Shown here in pieces: positions 1 to 5,368 of a DNA stretch of 7,673 bases (the stretch's first letter is position 1; the number at the start of each line of letters is the position of its first letter). The stretch covers positions 1 to 7,673 of the forward strand of contig CAIXFB010000237.1 in the NCBI GenBank assembly GCA_903918595.1. The letters are read 5' to 3'. Below the pieces are notes generated by a model. The model searched no databases. It saw only the letters and a program-made list of their open reading frames with translations, and was not told the origin of the DNA. The translations under genes were made by a program, and so were the position numbers. The stretch comes from an uncultured Actinomycetes bacterium (GTDB taxonomy: Bacteria > Actinomycetota > Actinomycetes > S36-B12).

Positions 1-2
1 TC

Positions 3-734
3 ACTGAACGTGCAGCCCTGACCGTTGTTGCGGTACTTCTCGTGATGGGCGCCGTCATTGCTTTCGTGCTCTCCGCGGCGTGGGCAACCTCGATTTCACG
101 ATCGGGAGCGGGCCTTGAAGGAGTAAATGGTGGATGGTTGATACCACCTGTTATTAACCTGATCGTTCCTCTGGGACTTGCACCTCTGGCGATCGCCAAT
201 CCTGATAGTGCTGAACTGTTACTCATCGTCGGTTTCGCATTCTTAGGTATCGGAGCGGTGCTCTTCCTTGCGATGCTCTCCCTCCTGGTTGCACGGTTGG
301 CCCTTCGGCCGGTATTTCCTGCGCAGATGGCGCCATCTCTCTGGATTCCACTCGCTCCAGCGGGGATGCTTGGTCTTTCGACCCTGCGATTAATGCAAGC
401 CGCTGAGCAAACAGGGGCATTTGGTTGGTCAACAAGCAGTGCGGCGATACCGATCGTTGCAATGGGAATTGGTTTCGGACTCTGGTGGGCACTTTTCGCT
501 GGAATCGACCTGCTCCGAGCAAGACGCGAGGGCTTCAGCTATAACCCAGGCTGGTGGGGCTTCGTCTTTCCACTTGCTGCGATGGCGTTATCGATCACTG
601 CATTGGCGGTAACCATGGACTCACTCCCCGTGCTCATCGCGGGCACGCTGGCAGCGTTGGTCGTTGCCGCTGTCTGGTTAAACGTCGCGGCAAAATCAGT
701 GCAAGCGATTCGTCGTGAGCGCCGATCCGCCTGA
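3..734 (+). CDS. TDT/SLAC1-family membrane transporter, C-terminal part (5' end outside window)
   Basis: This frame is open from the first bases of the window, and 13 sense codons precede the GTG at 42 and ATG at 45, so the gene almost certainly begins upstream. About 244 residues are visible, against roughly 320-350 for the family. The protein is very hydrophobic, with about seven predicted membrane helices and a basic C-terminus ending RRERRSA. Motifs resembling the TDT family (tellurite-resistance/dicarboxylate transporter, TehA, Mae1 and SLAC1 type) are GGWLIPPVINLIVPL, APAGMLGLSTLRL, WWALFAGIDLLR and NPGWWGFVFPLAAMA. The GWWGFVFP motif in a late helix is the most diagnostic. Members move anions, dicarboxylates or sulfite across the cytoplasmic membrane; the substrate here cannot be read from sequence. 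The next gene starts 86 bases downstream on the same strand with its own ribosome binding site, so co-transcription is possible but not shown. The family call is from remembered motifs without a profile search. Confidence 0.75.
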   Translation, partial: TERAALTVVAVLLVMGAVIAFVLSAAWATSISRSGAGLEGVNGGWLIPPVINLIVPLGLAPLAIANPDSAELLLIVGFAFLGIGAVLFLAMLSLLVARLALRPVFPAQMAPSLWIPLAPAGMLGLSTLRLMQAAEQTGAFGWSTSSAAIPIVAMGIGFGLWWALFAGIDLLRARREGFSYNPGWWGFVFPLAAMALSITALAVTMDSLPVLIAGTLAALVVAAVWLNVAAKSVQAIRRERRSA

Positions 735-740
735 CTCGAA

Positions 741-785
741 TGGCAGGGTGCCAGAGGTACGATGGCGTGAGTGCCTGCTGGCAGG
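741..785. repeat. short direct and inverted repeats in the transporter/decarboxylase intergenic region
   Basis: TGGCAGG occurs at 741-747 and again at 779-785. The inverted form TGCCA lies at 749-753, and TGCCAG (749-754) is complementary to CTGGCA (777-782). The segment can therefore form TGGCA-ggg-TGCCA or the wider TGCCAG/CTGGCA stem. It could be a weak terminator for the transporter gene, an operator for the decarboxylase gene, or chance. A TACGAT sequence at 758-763 resembles an actinobacterial -10 element, but no convincing -35 box lies at normal spacing. Confidence 0.25.
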
Positions 786-810
786 AAGACTGACGGCGCG
801 CTGAATCGCG

Positions 811-815
811 AAGGA
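811..815 (+). promoter_or_regulatory. ribosome binding site fixing the GTG start of the decarboxylase
   Basis: AAGGA lies 5 bases upstream of the GTG at 821. No ATG in frame nearby has an equally good site, which supports the GTG start. Confidence 0.65.
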
Positions 816-820
816 CTCCC

Positions 821-2227
821 GTGGCCACCTCTGCATCACTGAACTTCCCACTTCCCGCTCACGACGCCGACCGGATGCATCGCATCGATCCGCAATTGAC
901 GGAACTGATCCTCGAATACGTCACCGAGCGGCTATCACTTGCGGAAACTCCGATTGATGGGCTCGGAAATCGCGAGACGATGGTCCAAGCAATGGCGGGG
1001 CTGATTGATGAAAACCCCAAGGATCCTCAGGCAGTGCTCGACGTATACATCGATCATTTAGCTGACACAGTTCTTTCTGCAGATAGTCCCCGCTTCTATG
1101 CCTTCATTCCAGCAGCACCTACGAAGGCATCCCTACTTTTTGACATGGTGGTTTCGGCCGCCTCGCTGCAAGGATGTTCGTGGCTTGAAGCCGCTGGTGC
1201 CGTCATGGCTGAGAACCAGGCACTCCGGGTTATGGCAGATGCTGCAGGTATGGGACCTGATGCCGGTGGAACTTTTGTTTCTGGTGGATCGGCAGGAAAC
1301 TTGTCGGCGCTCGTGGTGGCCAGGGACTCCGCGCGCAATCGGCGCAGTGAGGCTGGGTTACCTGAGGCAAGGTTGCGTGTTGTGGTGAGCGATCAGGCTC
1401 ATTCGTCGATCTCTAATGCACTGAACATCGTGGGCATGGATGCACTCATCGTGCCCACCGTCGATGGTCGAATGGACGAAGTTGCGATTCACTCTGCTCT
1501 GGCTTTAGAGAATGATCTATCGGATGTGGTGGCGATTGTTGCCACAGCTGGCACTACCAATGCAGGAATAATCGACGACCTCGACGCCGCTTCACGTTGT
1601 GCAACAGACCACGGTTGGTGGTTTCATGTTGACGCTGCCTACGGTGGTGCGGGAATGTTAGTGCCAGAGCTCCGTCAGCGATATACCGGCGTGGAGAGCG
1701 TCGACTCCATTGTGATGGATCCGCATAAGTGGTGGTTTGCCCCCTTTGATTCAGCGGCACTGATCTACAAGGACCCGCACCTCGCTAAGTCGGTGCACAC
1801 CCAAGATGCCTCCTACCTCGATGTGATTCACGGTAATGAGAGCGAACTTAACCCCAGTGATCTTGCCTATCACCTCACCCGGCGCGCTCGGGGCATGGCG
1901 CTGTGGTTCTCGCTCGCGGTGAATGGCATCGCTGCATACCGAGATGCTGTTGCGCATTCCATTAATTTGGCTGCCTACGCTGCTGATCAAATCGAAGAGA
2001 TTCCGCATTTTGAATTGATCAGGCGGCCTGATTTGTCGGTAGTGCTGTTCCGTCGAATTGGTTGGAAGGCTCAGGACTACCAAGCATGGTCCGATGAGTT
2101 ACTGCGGTCGCAGGTGGCATTCGTGACCTCGAGTGGTTGGCAGGGAGAGACGGTTGGCCGCCTGGTCTTCTTGCACCCCTCAACCACTACCAAGATGGTT
2201 GATGAGGTCTTGGCGACAATGCGATGA
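821..2227 (+). CDS. group II PLP-dependent amino-acid decarboxylase (AADC/TDC-like)
   Basis: This 468-residue protein has the family's full length and all main catalytic landmarks. Its numbering runs nearly parallel to human aromatic L-amino-acid decarboxylase. The phosphate-binding segment SGGSAGNLSAL is at about 154-164. His194 in DQAHSSISNA should stack on the cofactor ring, and Thr246 is in ATAGTTNAGI. Asp271 in FHVDAAYGG should pair with the pyridine nitrogen, and Lys303 in MDPHKWWF is the Schiff-base lysine. Tyr332 in QDASYLDV aligns with the catalytic-loop tyrosine, so decarboxylation is expected rather than the oxidative deamination of Phe variants. The enzyme should be cytosolic and release CO2 and an amine. 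The substrate is not determinable: aromatic amino acids, glutamate, aspartate and diaminobutyrate are all used by relatives. The stop codon overlaps the next gene's start (ATGA), implying translational coupling to a membrane protein that may handle the product. Confidence 0.9.
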   Translation: MATSASLNFPLPAHDADRMHRIDPQLTELILEYVTERLSLAETPIDGLGNRETMVQAMAGLIDENPKDPQAVLDVYIDHLADTVLSADSPRFYAFIPAAPTKASLLFDMVVSAASLQGCSWLEAAGAVMAENQALRVMADAAGMGPDAGGTFVSGGSAGNLSALVVARDSARNRRSEAGLPEARLRVVVSDQAHSSISNALNIVGMDALIVPTVDGRMDEVAIHSALALENDLSDVVAIVATAGTTNAGIIDDLDAASRCATDHGWWFHVDAAYGGAGMLVPELRQRYTGVESVDSIVMDPHKWWFAPFDSAALIYKDPHLAKSVHTQDASYLDVIHGNESELNPSDLAYHLTRRARGMALWFSLAVNGIAAYRDAVAHSINLAAYAADQIEEIPHFELIRRPDLSVVLFRRIGWKAQDYQAWSDELLRSQVAFVTSSGWQGETVGRLVFLHPSTTTKMVDEVLATMR

Positions 2228-2910
2228 GTTTTCTGGCACTTATCGGAGAGGTGATCCTTCTCGGATTGGCTGCGGCGATCACACCTGGCCTCTTTGCAAT
2301 GCAGGTACTCATTGTTGCTGGCGATAACTGGATCAAACGTTCGGCAGCTGTTGTTGCAGGTGCTGGGCTGGGATTTGGTTTGGTCAGCCTGATTTTGTTC
2401 GCCGGTTTCACCCAGCTGCCCGCTGCCGGAAGTGGTTCTGCATTTGAAGTCATTGGTGAACTGGTCATTGGCATTGGGCTGCTCGTGGCAAGCGTGTGGT
2501 TGCTCCTGCCGCACCCGGCAATTCAGCAGCGCGCCGAAGCCACGATCAACAATTATGCCTCGAAAGCATCATCGAAAATCTTCTTTGCGATTGCTTTTGC
2601 CCTCGCAGTGAAGGATGTCTCGTCGTATGCGGTGATGCTGCCGGCACTCCATGACATTGCCACTGCAGGACTGTGGTGGCCCATTGCGCTTCTACTGCTT
2701 GGGGTGCTCTACGTGCTCGCGCTAACGCCAGTTCTGGTTCCACCACTTGCGCGTTTGATCATCGGTCAACCTGCAGTCAGGGTTATGCAGAAGGTGTACC
2801 GATTTGTCACGGACCATCAATTCCGAATCGTCGGAGTGATGTTCGTCGTCATTGGTGGAGTGCTTGTGGCAATTTCGTTGCCACGGCTCTCTACTGTGTT
2901 GAGCGGTTGA
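2224..2910 (+). CDS. GAP/LysE-like six-helix membrane protein, coupled to the decarboxylase
   Basis: This 228-residue integral membrane protein has about six predicted helices (near residues 5-28, 40-61, 74-95, 119-142, 151-175 and 200-219). Helix 1 carries the helix-breaking ITPGLFAMQ, which resembles the conserved proline segment of LysE-superfamily exporters. A second related segment, KDVSSYAVMLPALHDIATAG, follows the central loop. This layout fits the GAP (Sap, sulfolipid-1-addressing) branch of the LysE superfamily better than classical LysE or RhtB, but I place it only at superfamily level. Its ATG overlaps the decarboxylase stop codon in an ATGA junction, and no strong separate ribosome binding site is present, so it is probably translated by re-initiation. 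That context suggests transport of an amine product or amino-acid substrate, which is inference. Its last 20 bases overlap the 3' end of the convergent bioY gene. Confidence 0.7.
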   Translation: MSFLALIGEVILLGLAAAITPGLFAMQVLIVAGDNWIKRSAAVVAGAGLGFGLVSLILFAGFTQLPAAGSGSAFEVIGELVIGIGLLVASVWLLLPHPAIQQRAEATINNYASKASSKIFFAIAFALAVKDVSSYAVMLPALHDIATAGLWWPIALLLLGVLYVLALTPVLVPPLARLIIGQPAVRVMQKVYRFVTDHQFRIVGVMFVVIGGVLVAISLPRLSTVLSG

Positions 2911-3472
2911 CGAGTCGCCACGTGGCCGGGAAGAGCCCCGCTGCAAGTGCAATCTTGATGGCATCGCCAAGAATGAAGGGCAGAGCACCCAATGCAAGTG
3001 CTTCACCAAAACTCACGCCGATTGCCAGTGCCAGCCAGGTCACACCAATTGCGTAGATGACCAGGTTTCCCACCACCATGAGTCCAGCGGTTCGGAGCAC
3101 GGTGCGGGTGGCGCCGGATTCGGCGAGTTTGCCCACGATGAATGCGGCGACGATGAAGCCGACGATGTAACCGAACGTTGCTCCACCAAAGCCAGAGCCG
3201 CCATCAGCGAACCACGGAACTCCGAGGCTGCCCACTACGAGGTACACGATCATTGCCAGTGCACCCCGAGTGGATCCGAGCACACCACCAGCGAGCAACA
3301 CCGCGAACGTCTGCAGTGTGAGGGGCACCGGAGTGAAGGGAAGAGGGATGATGATCTGGGCGCTTATGCCCACGATTGCGGCGGCTCCCACCACCAGAAC
3401 GACCTGCATGACCCACGTGCGAGAGACGTAGTCGGCCAGAACACGTGGGGCGGGGGCAGCGAGAGCCATCAT
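2891..3472 (-). CDS. bioY: BioY, substrate-binding (S) component of an ECF biotin transporter
   Basis: The 193-residue length and about six membrane helices match BioY. Diagnostic segments are the first-helix loop IPLPFTPVPLTLQTFAVLL (about 42-60), GALAMIVYLVVGSLGVPWF (about 70-88), the glycine-rich GGATFGYIVGF (about 96-106) and LPFILGDAIKIALA (about 164-177), where Asp170 and Lys173 are the typical charged pair. BioY captures biotin in the cytoplasmic membrane, alone or with the energising BioM/BioN proteins. Neither bioM nor bioN is in this window. Two ATG codons are adjacent (3472 and 3469). GGAGGA at 3478-3473 abuts the first and is 3 bases from the second, so the start may be either. 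The 3' end overlaps the preceding plus-strand membrane gene by 20 bases, leaving no room for an ordinary terminator between these convergent genes. Confidence 0.93.
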   Translation of the reverse strand: MMALAAPAPRVLADYVSRTWVMQVVLVVGAAAIVGISAQIIIPLPFTPVPLTLQTFAVLLAGGVLGSTRGALAMIVYLVVGSLGVPWFADGGSGFGGATFGYIVGFIVAAFIVGKLAESGATRTVLRTAGLMVVGNLVIYAIGVTWLALAIGVSFGEALALGALPFILGDAIKIALAAGLFPATWRLVNRSTQ

Positions 3473-3478
3473 TCCTCC
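3473..3478 (-). promoter_or_regulatory. ribosome binding site of bioY, unusually close to the start
   Basis: On the minus strand GGAGGA directly precedes ATGATG. Zero spacing to the first ATG and 3 bases to the second are both shorter than usual, so the second ATG (3469) is slightly favoured as the real start. Confidence 0.5.
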
Positions 3479-3524
3479 GAAGGTAATGAGCGCCCGAAGA
3501 ACCTCCTCGCCGCGCCGAGGGCCT

Positions 3525-3530
3525 ACTGTA
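3525..3530 (-). promoter_or_regulatory. candidate -10 element of bioY
   Basis: The minus strand reads TACAGT, fitting the actinobacterial TANNNT -10 pattern. At about 17 bases spacing the -35 region would fall inside or beside the palindrome at 3544-3559. No clear -35 consensus is visible, so this is a weak call. Confidence 0.3.
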
Positions 3531-3543
3531 GCTGAGACCGATG

Positions 3544-3559
3544 TTCAGGTTACCCTGAA
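3544..3559. promoter_or_regulatory. 16-base near-palindrome, candidate operator between bioY and the DUF3145 gene
   Basis: TTCAGGTTACCCTGAA is symmetric at 14 of 16 positions, with arms TTCAGG and CCTGAA around a 4-base centre. It lies in the 149-base divergent region, about 72 bases upstream of bioY, over the expected -35 region for the TACAGT -10 candidate. Such dyads are typical binding sites of dimeric regulators. Biotin genes in Corynebacterium and Mycobacterium are controlled by the TetR-type repressor BioQ, and the half-sites here are loosely reminiscent of its published motif but not the same. Assignment to any regulator is inference. Confidence 0.4.
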
Positions 3560-3608
3560 TACGTGTGATTTCTGCCTCAAGGGCGCTGGGGAAGGCGAAC
3601 CTCGAGGT

Positions 3609-3614
3609 AAGGAG
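3609..3614 (+). promoter_or_regulatory. ribosome binding site deciding the DUF3145 start
   Basis: AAGGAG lies 7 bases upstream of the ATG at 3622. This favours that start over the in-frame upstream ATG at 3565 and the downstream ATG at 3673, neither of which has a comparable site. Confidence 0.8.
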
Positions 3615-3621
3615 AACACAC

Positions 3622-4170
3622 ATGACGGTAGTCATTCACTCGTCCAGGATCGATGGCCGAGTCGGCGACACCATGGGCGTAGCCCGGGGTGTCTTATTCG
3701 TGCATTCATGCCCGCGTGCTGTCAGCCCGCACCTGGAGTGGGCTCTCGCCAAAGTCTTTGGCAGTGACCTCTCCATCGACTGGGCAGATCAACCGATAGC
3801 GCCACATCAGGTTCGTGCCGAGATCGTTTGGAGCGGAGAACCTGGCACTGGCGCCCGCATCGCCAGTGCACTCCTTGCCTTCTCGGGCATCCGCTACGAG
3901 GTGACCGAGGAATCAAGACTCGATGCTGAGGGTGAGCGGTTTGCGGCAACTCCGGCACTCGGTCTCTTCCGCGGATCAATCGGACTACACGGCGATGTGA
4001 TGGTTCACGAAGAACGCCTACGTTCCCTGATGAGTCAGCCGGGTTTGGGTACGCACGACGTCATGAGTGAACTTGGTCGCCTGATCGGTCGGCCATGGGA
4101 TGACGAACTGGAGCCGTTCCGTATTGCGCACGAGGGATCAACGGTGAGGGTGCTGCACCAAGTGGTGTAG
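3622..4170 (+). CDS. DUF3145-family protein of unknown function
   Basis: This 182-residue soluble protein matches the actinobacterial DUF3145 family as I remember it. Recognisable segments are ARGVLFVHSCPRAVSPHLEW (about 21-40), SIDWADQPIAPHQVRAEIVW (51-70), GEPGTGARIASAL (72-84), RYEVTEES (91-98) and the C-terminal GSIGLHGDVMVHEERLRSLM (118-137). There is no signal peptide or membrane helix, so it should be cytosolic. The chosen ATG has a good AAGGAG site; the longer frame from 3565 would add 19 residues containing that site. The molecular function is unknown. The family is, to my knowledge, commonly found next to fatty-acid-synthesis genes (fabF) in Actinobacteria, and here the fabF-accD operon lies on the opposite strand beyond one inserted gene. 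That suggests, but does not show, a link to lipid metabolism. The TAG stop is followed within 8 bases by a hairpin repeat. Confidence 0.88.
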   Translation: MTVVIHSSRIDGRVGDTMGVARGVLFVHSCPRAVSPHLEWALAKVFGSDLSIDWADQPIAPHQVRAEIVWSGEPGTGARIASALLAFSGIRYEVTEESRLDAEGERFAATPALGLFRGSIGLHGDVMVHEERLRSLMSQPGLGTHDVMSELGRLIGRPWDDELEPFRIAHEGSTVRVLHQVV

Positions 4171-4178
4171 CCCCATTT

Positions 4179-4211
4179 GGCGATTTCACCCGCTTCCCGG
4201 GTCAATTCGCC
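4179..4211 (+). terminator. hairpin after the DUF3145 gene, probable bidirectional terminator
   Basis: The 14-base arms pair at 12 positions around a 5-base loop (CTTCC). Mismatches are T-T at stem position 6 and C-C at position 9. It begins 8 bases after the TAG stop. No run of T follows, so it is not a classical intrinsic terminator, though actinobacterial terminators often lack one. It also lies downstream of the minus-strand nuclease gene and could end both transcripts. Confidence 0.6.
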
Positions 4212-4260
4212 ATTTGCAGCCCTTTCCAAGGCCCTCAATGGCGATTTCACCCGGTCAGAT
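4179..4260 (+). repeat. structured repeat copy A (X-X'-X), inverted relative to copy B
   Basis: The unit X (GGCGATTTCACCCG) occurs at 4179-4192 and 4240-4253, and its inverted form X' (CGGGTCAATTCGCC) at 4198-4211. Copy B on the minus strand has the same three units in the same order. In both copies the loop is 5 bases and the distance from X' to the second X is 28 bases. By eye, the first 33 bases match copy B at 28 positions and the 21 bases from 4240 match at 18, while the 28-base middle is poorly conserved. Both copies are preceded by TAGCCCC containing the stop codon of the adjacent gene. Confidence 0.8.
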
Positions 4261-4271
4261 GCGGAAATCAC

Positions 4272-4286
4272 GCAGCCTGTCGCTGC
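4272..4286 (-). terminator. small hairpin just downstream of the nuclease gene
   Basis: GCAGC and GCTGC form a 5-base stem around a 5-base loop, starting 5 bases after the minus-strand stop codon. It has no T-run and is short, so it may be incidental. The larger repeat hairpin beyond it is the stronger termination candidate. Confidence 0.25.
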
Positions 4287-4291
4287 CACTT

Positions 4292-5299
4292 TCAAGAAGC
4301 TTTGCGCGATGGGGGGCGCACGCCGGCTGCTGACCGGATTTCCGAGGCAACCTTGCCCGGATGATTCGCAATGTCCGACCACATCCAACGAACAACGGTG
4401 AAGCCCTGACGGCGAAGGCGATCCTCGCGAACTTTTTCGCGAACGAGGTCTTCGCGAGTCTCGTACTTTGCTGCGCCATCAGCCTCTCCGATTACCCCGA
4501 ATTCCTCCCAGTACATATCAGCGAGGCCAATGAGCCCTTCTTCGTCGTAAAAAGGGACTTGGAGTTGCGGCTCGGGTAAATGGCACGCGATGAAGTTTAC
4601 GCGCGAGATTGACTCCAGAGGGGATTGCGCACCAGACCGAGCTAGCCGCGCAGCCTTGCGCACCCTTCCTATTCCGCGGAGGTAAGGCCACTCGGCAACG
4701 CCGTTGTCGAGTAGCGGCAGACGATCTGGACGATCCCAGAGCACCGCATCGAGGAGTGCGACCGCCCACTCGAAGGGCATCAGAGTCGCTGCGCTGATGG
4801 CGGCATGGATGTCGTCGACAGAGGTTAGGTCGTCTATCTCGACAGTGGTCAATCGAGTGAGGTCATGCGTAACAACTCGAATATCTGGTCGAGAAATCTC
4901 CAACGCATTGCTTCGCCTGAGGGATCGCGTATCGGATTCGGTGTGCCGAAGCAGCCAAGGCATGGCACTAACGTGTGATGGTAGCGGCAGCCCGTGGAGT
5001 ACTGCGGCACTTGTCGCGAATGCAACTGCTGGTTCAGTGACCGACATCAGAGCACTAGCAGTGTGCACCCTGAGGAGTAGTTCAGGACTTGCAGTTTTCA
5101 ACATGGCCGAATCGGCGTACACGCCGAAGCGGATTTGCGTCCAGAGCCTCCGTCGAACCAGTCGACGAATCTCACTATCTGCAATTCCCCAGCCCAACAA
5201 TTCCTGCCGCCGAAACACTCCCAGGCCACCGCGTGAGTTTGCGGTAGCGCGGCTAAGGATGGCTTGGAGTTCCTCAGGTATCCGAGATTGACGTCGCAT
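4292..5299 (-). CDS. predicted nuclease-like protein: AbiEi-type winged helix plus PD-(D/E)XK domain
   Basis: From the ATG at 5299 this is a 335-residue protein. Residues about 22-62 (GGLGVFRRQELLGWGIADSE through RFGVYAD) resemble the winged-helix domain of AbiEi-type antitoxins and related actinobacterial proteins. The middle part is helical and unassigned. The C-terminal region looks like a DUF559/Vsr-type PD-(D/E)XK fold: Glu219 in SPLES, Asp261 in LADMYWEE, Glu272 and Lys278 in GEADGAAKYE, then a basic helix and GFTVVRWMWSDI (299-310). The Asp, Glu and Lys spacing suggests an intact active site. Relatives are usually annotated as hypothetical or AbiEi-domain proteins, and the biological role is unproven. 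The frame stays open upstream to 5452, but that part overlaps repeat copy B and reads as repeat, so the internal ATG is preferred. No AbiEii-like toxin gene is adjacent. It lies alone between a lipid operon and the DUF3145 gene. Confidence 0.75.
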   Translation of the reverse strand: MRRQSRIPEELQAILSRATANSRGGLGVFRRQELLGWGIADSEIRRLVRRRLWTQIRFGVYADSAMLKTASPELLLRVHTASALMSVTEPAVAFATSAAVLHGLPLPSHVSAMPWLLRHTESDTRSLRRSNALEISRPDIRVVTHDLTRLTTVEIDDLTSVDDIHAAISAATLMPFEWAVALLDAVLWDRPDRLPLLDNGVAEWPYLRGIGRVRKAARLARSGAQSPLESISRVNFIACHLPEPQLQVPFYDEEGLIGLADMYWEEFGVIGEADGAAKYETREDLVREKVREDRLRRQGFTVVRWMWSDIANHPGKVASEIRSAAGVRPPSRKAS

Positions 5300-5306
5300 G
5301 CAGCGC

Positions 5307-5335
5307 ACTTTTGCGCGATGCGTGGGCTTTGTCGA
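5307..5335 (-). promoter_or_regulatory. candidate promoter of the nuclease gene giving a leaderless transcript
   Basis: The minus strand has TCGACA (5335-5330), a 17-base spacer, and AAAAGT (5312-5307). Transcription starting about 7 bases further would begin at or next to the ATG at 5299. That would explain the lack of a ribosome binding site there. Both hexamers are imperfect, so this is speculative. Confidence 0.25.
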
Positions 5336-5339
5336 CGCG

Positions 5340-5348
5340 TTGTCCACA
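5340..5348 (+). promoter_or_regulatory. DnaA-box-like sequence upstream of the nuclease gene
   Basis: TTGTCCACA is an exact match to the DnaA-box form favoured in high-GC Gram-positive bacteria, located about 40 bases upstream of the nuclease start. Only one copy is seen, so it is not an origin and may be chance. Confidence 0.3.
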
Positions 5349-5368
5349 AGCTGAGCATGAAAAGAGCA

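Noticed and set aside
1803..1880. Suspected loss of the catalytic loop tyrosine in the decarboxylase
   Set aside because: Counting from Lys303 without gaps places Tyr332 (ASYLD) exactly at the position of the catalytic tyrosine in human AADC, so the residue is present.
3599..3608. Perfect 10-base palindrome ACCTCGAGGT upstream of the DUF3145 gene
   Set aside because: It lies directly before the ribosome binding site, is short, and is expected by chance at this GC content. Nothing else supports an operator there.
3565..3621. Upstream ATG start for the DUF3145 gene
   Set aside because: The AAGGAG site at 3609-3614 points to the ATG at 3622, and the extra 19 residues do not resemble the family's N-terminus.
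4177..4401. Small plus-strand open frame of 74 codons starting in repeat copy A
   Set aside because: It begins at a TTG inside the hairpin, has no ribosome binding site, and runs antisense through the 3' end of the nuclease gene. Its similarity to the minus-strand extension comes from the repeat.
4704..5291. Long plus-strand open frame antisense to the nuclease gene (195 codons)
   Set aside because: Its composition is serine/arginine-rich and low in recognisable motifs, typical of an antisense shadow, and the minus strand encodes clear domains.
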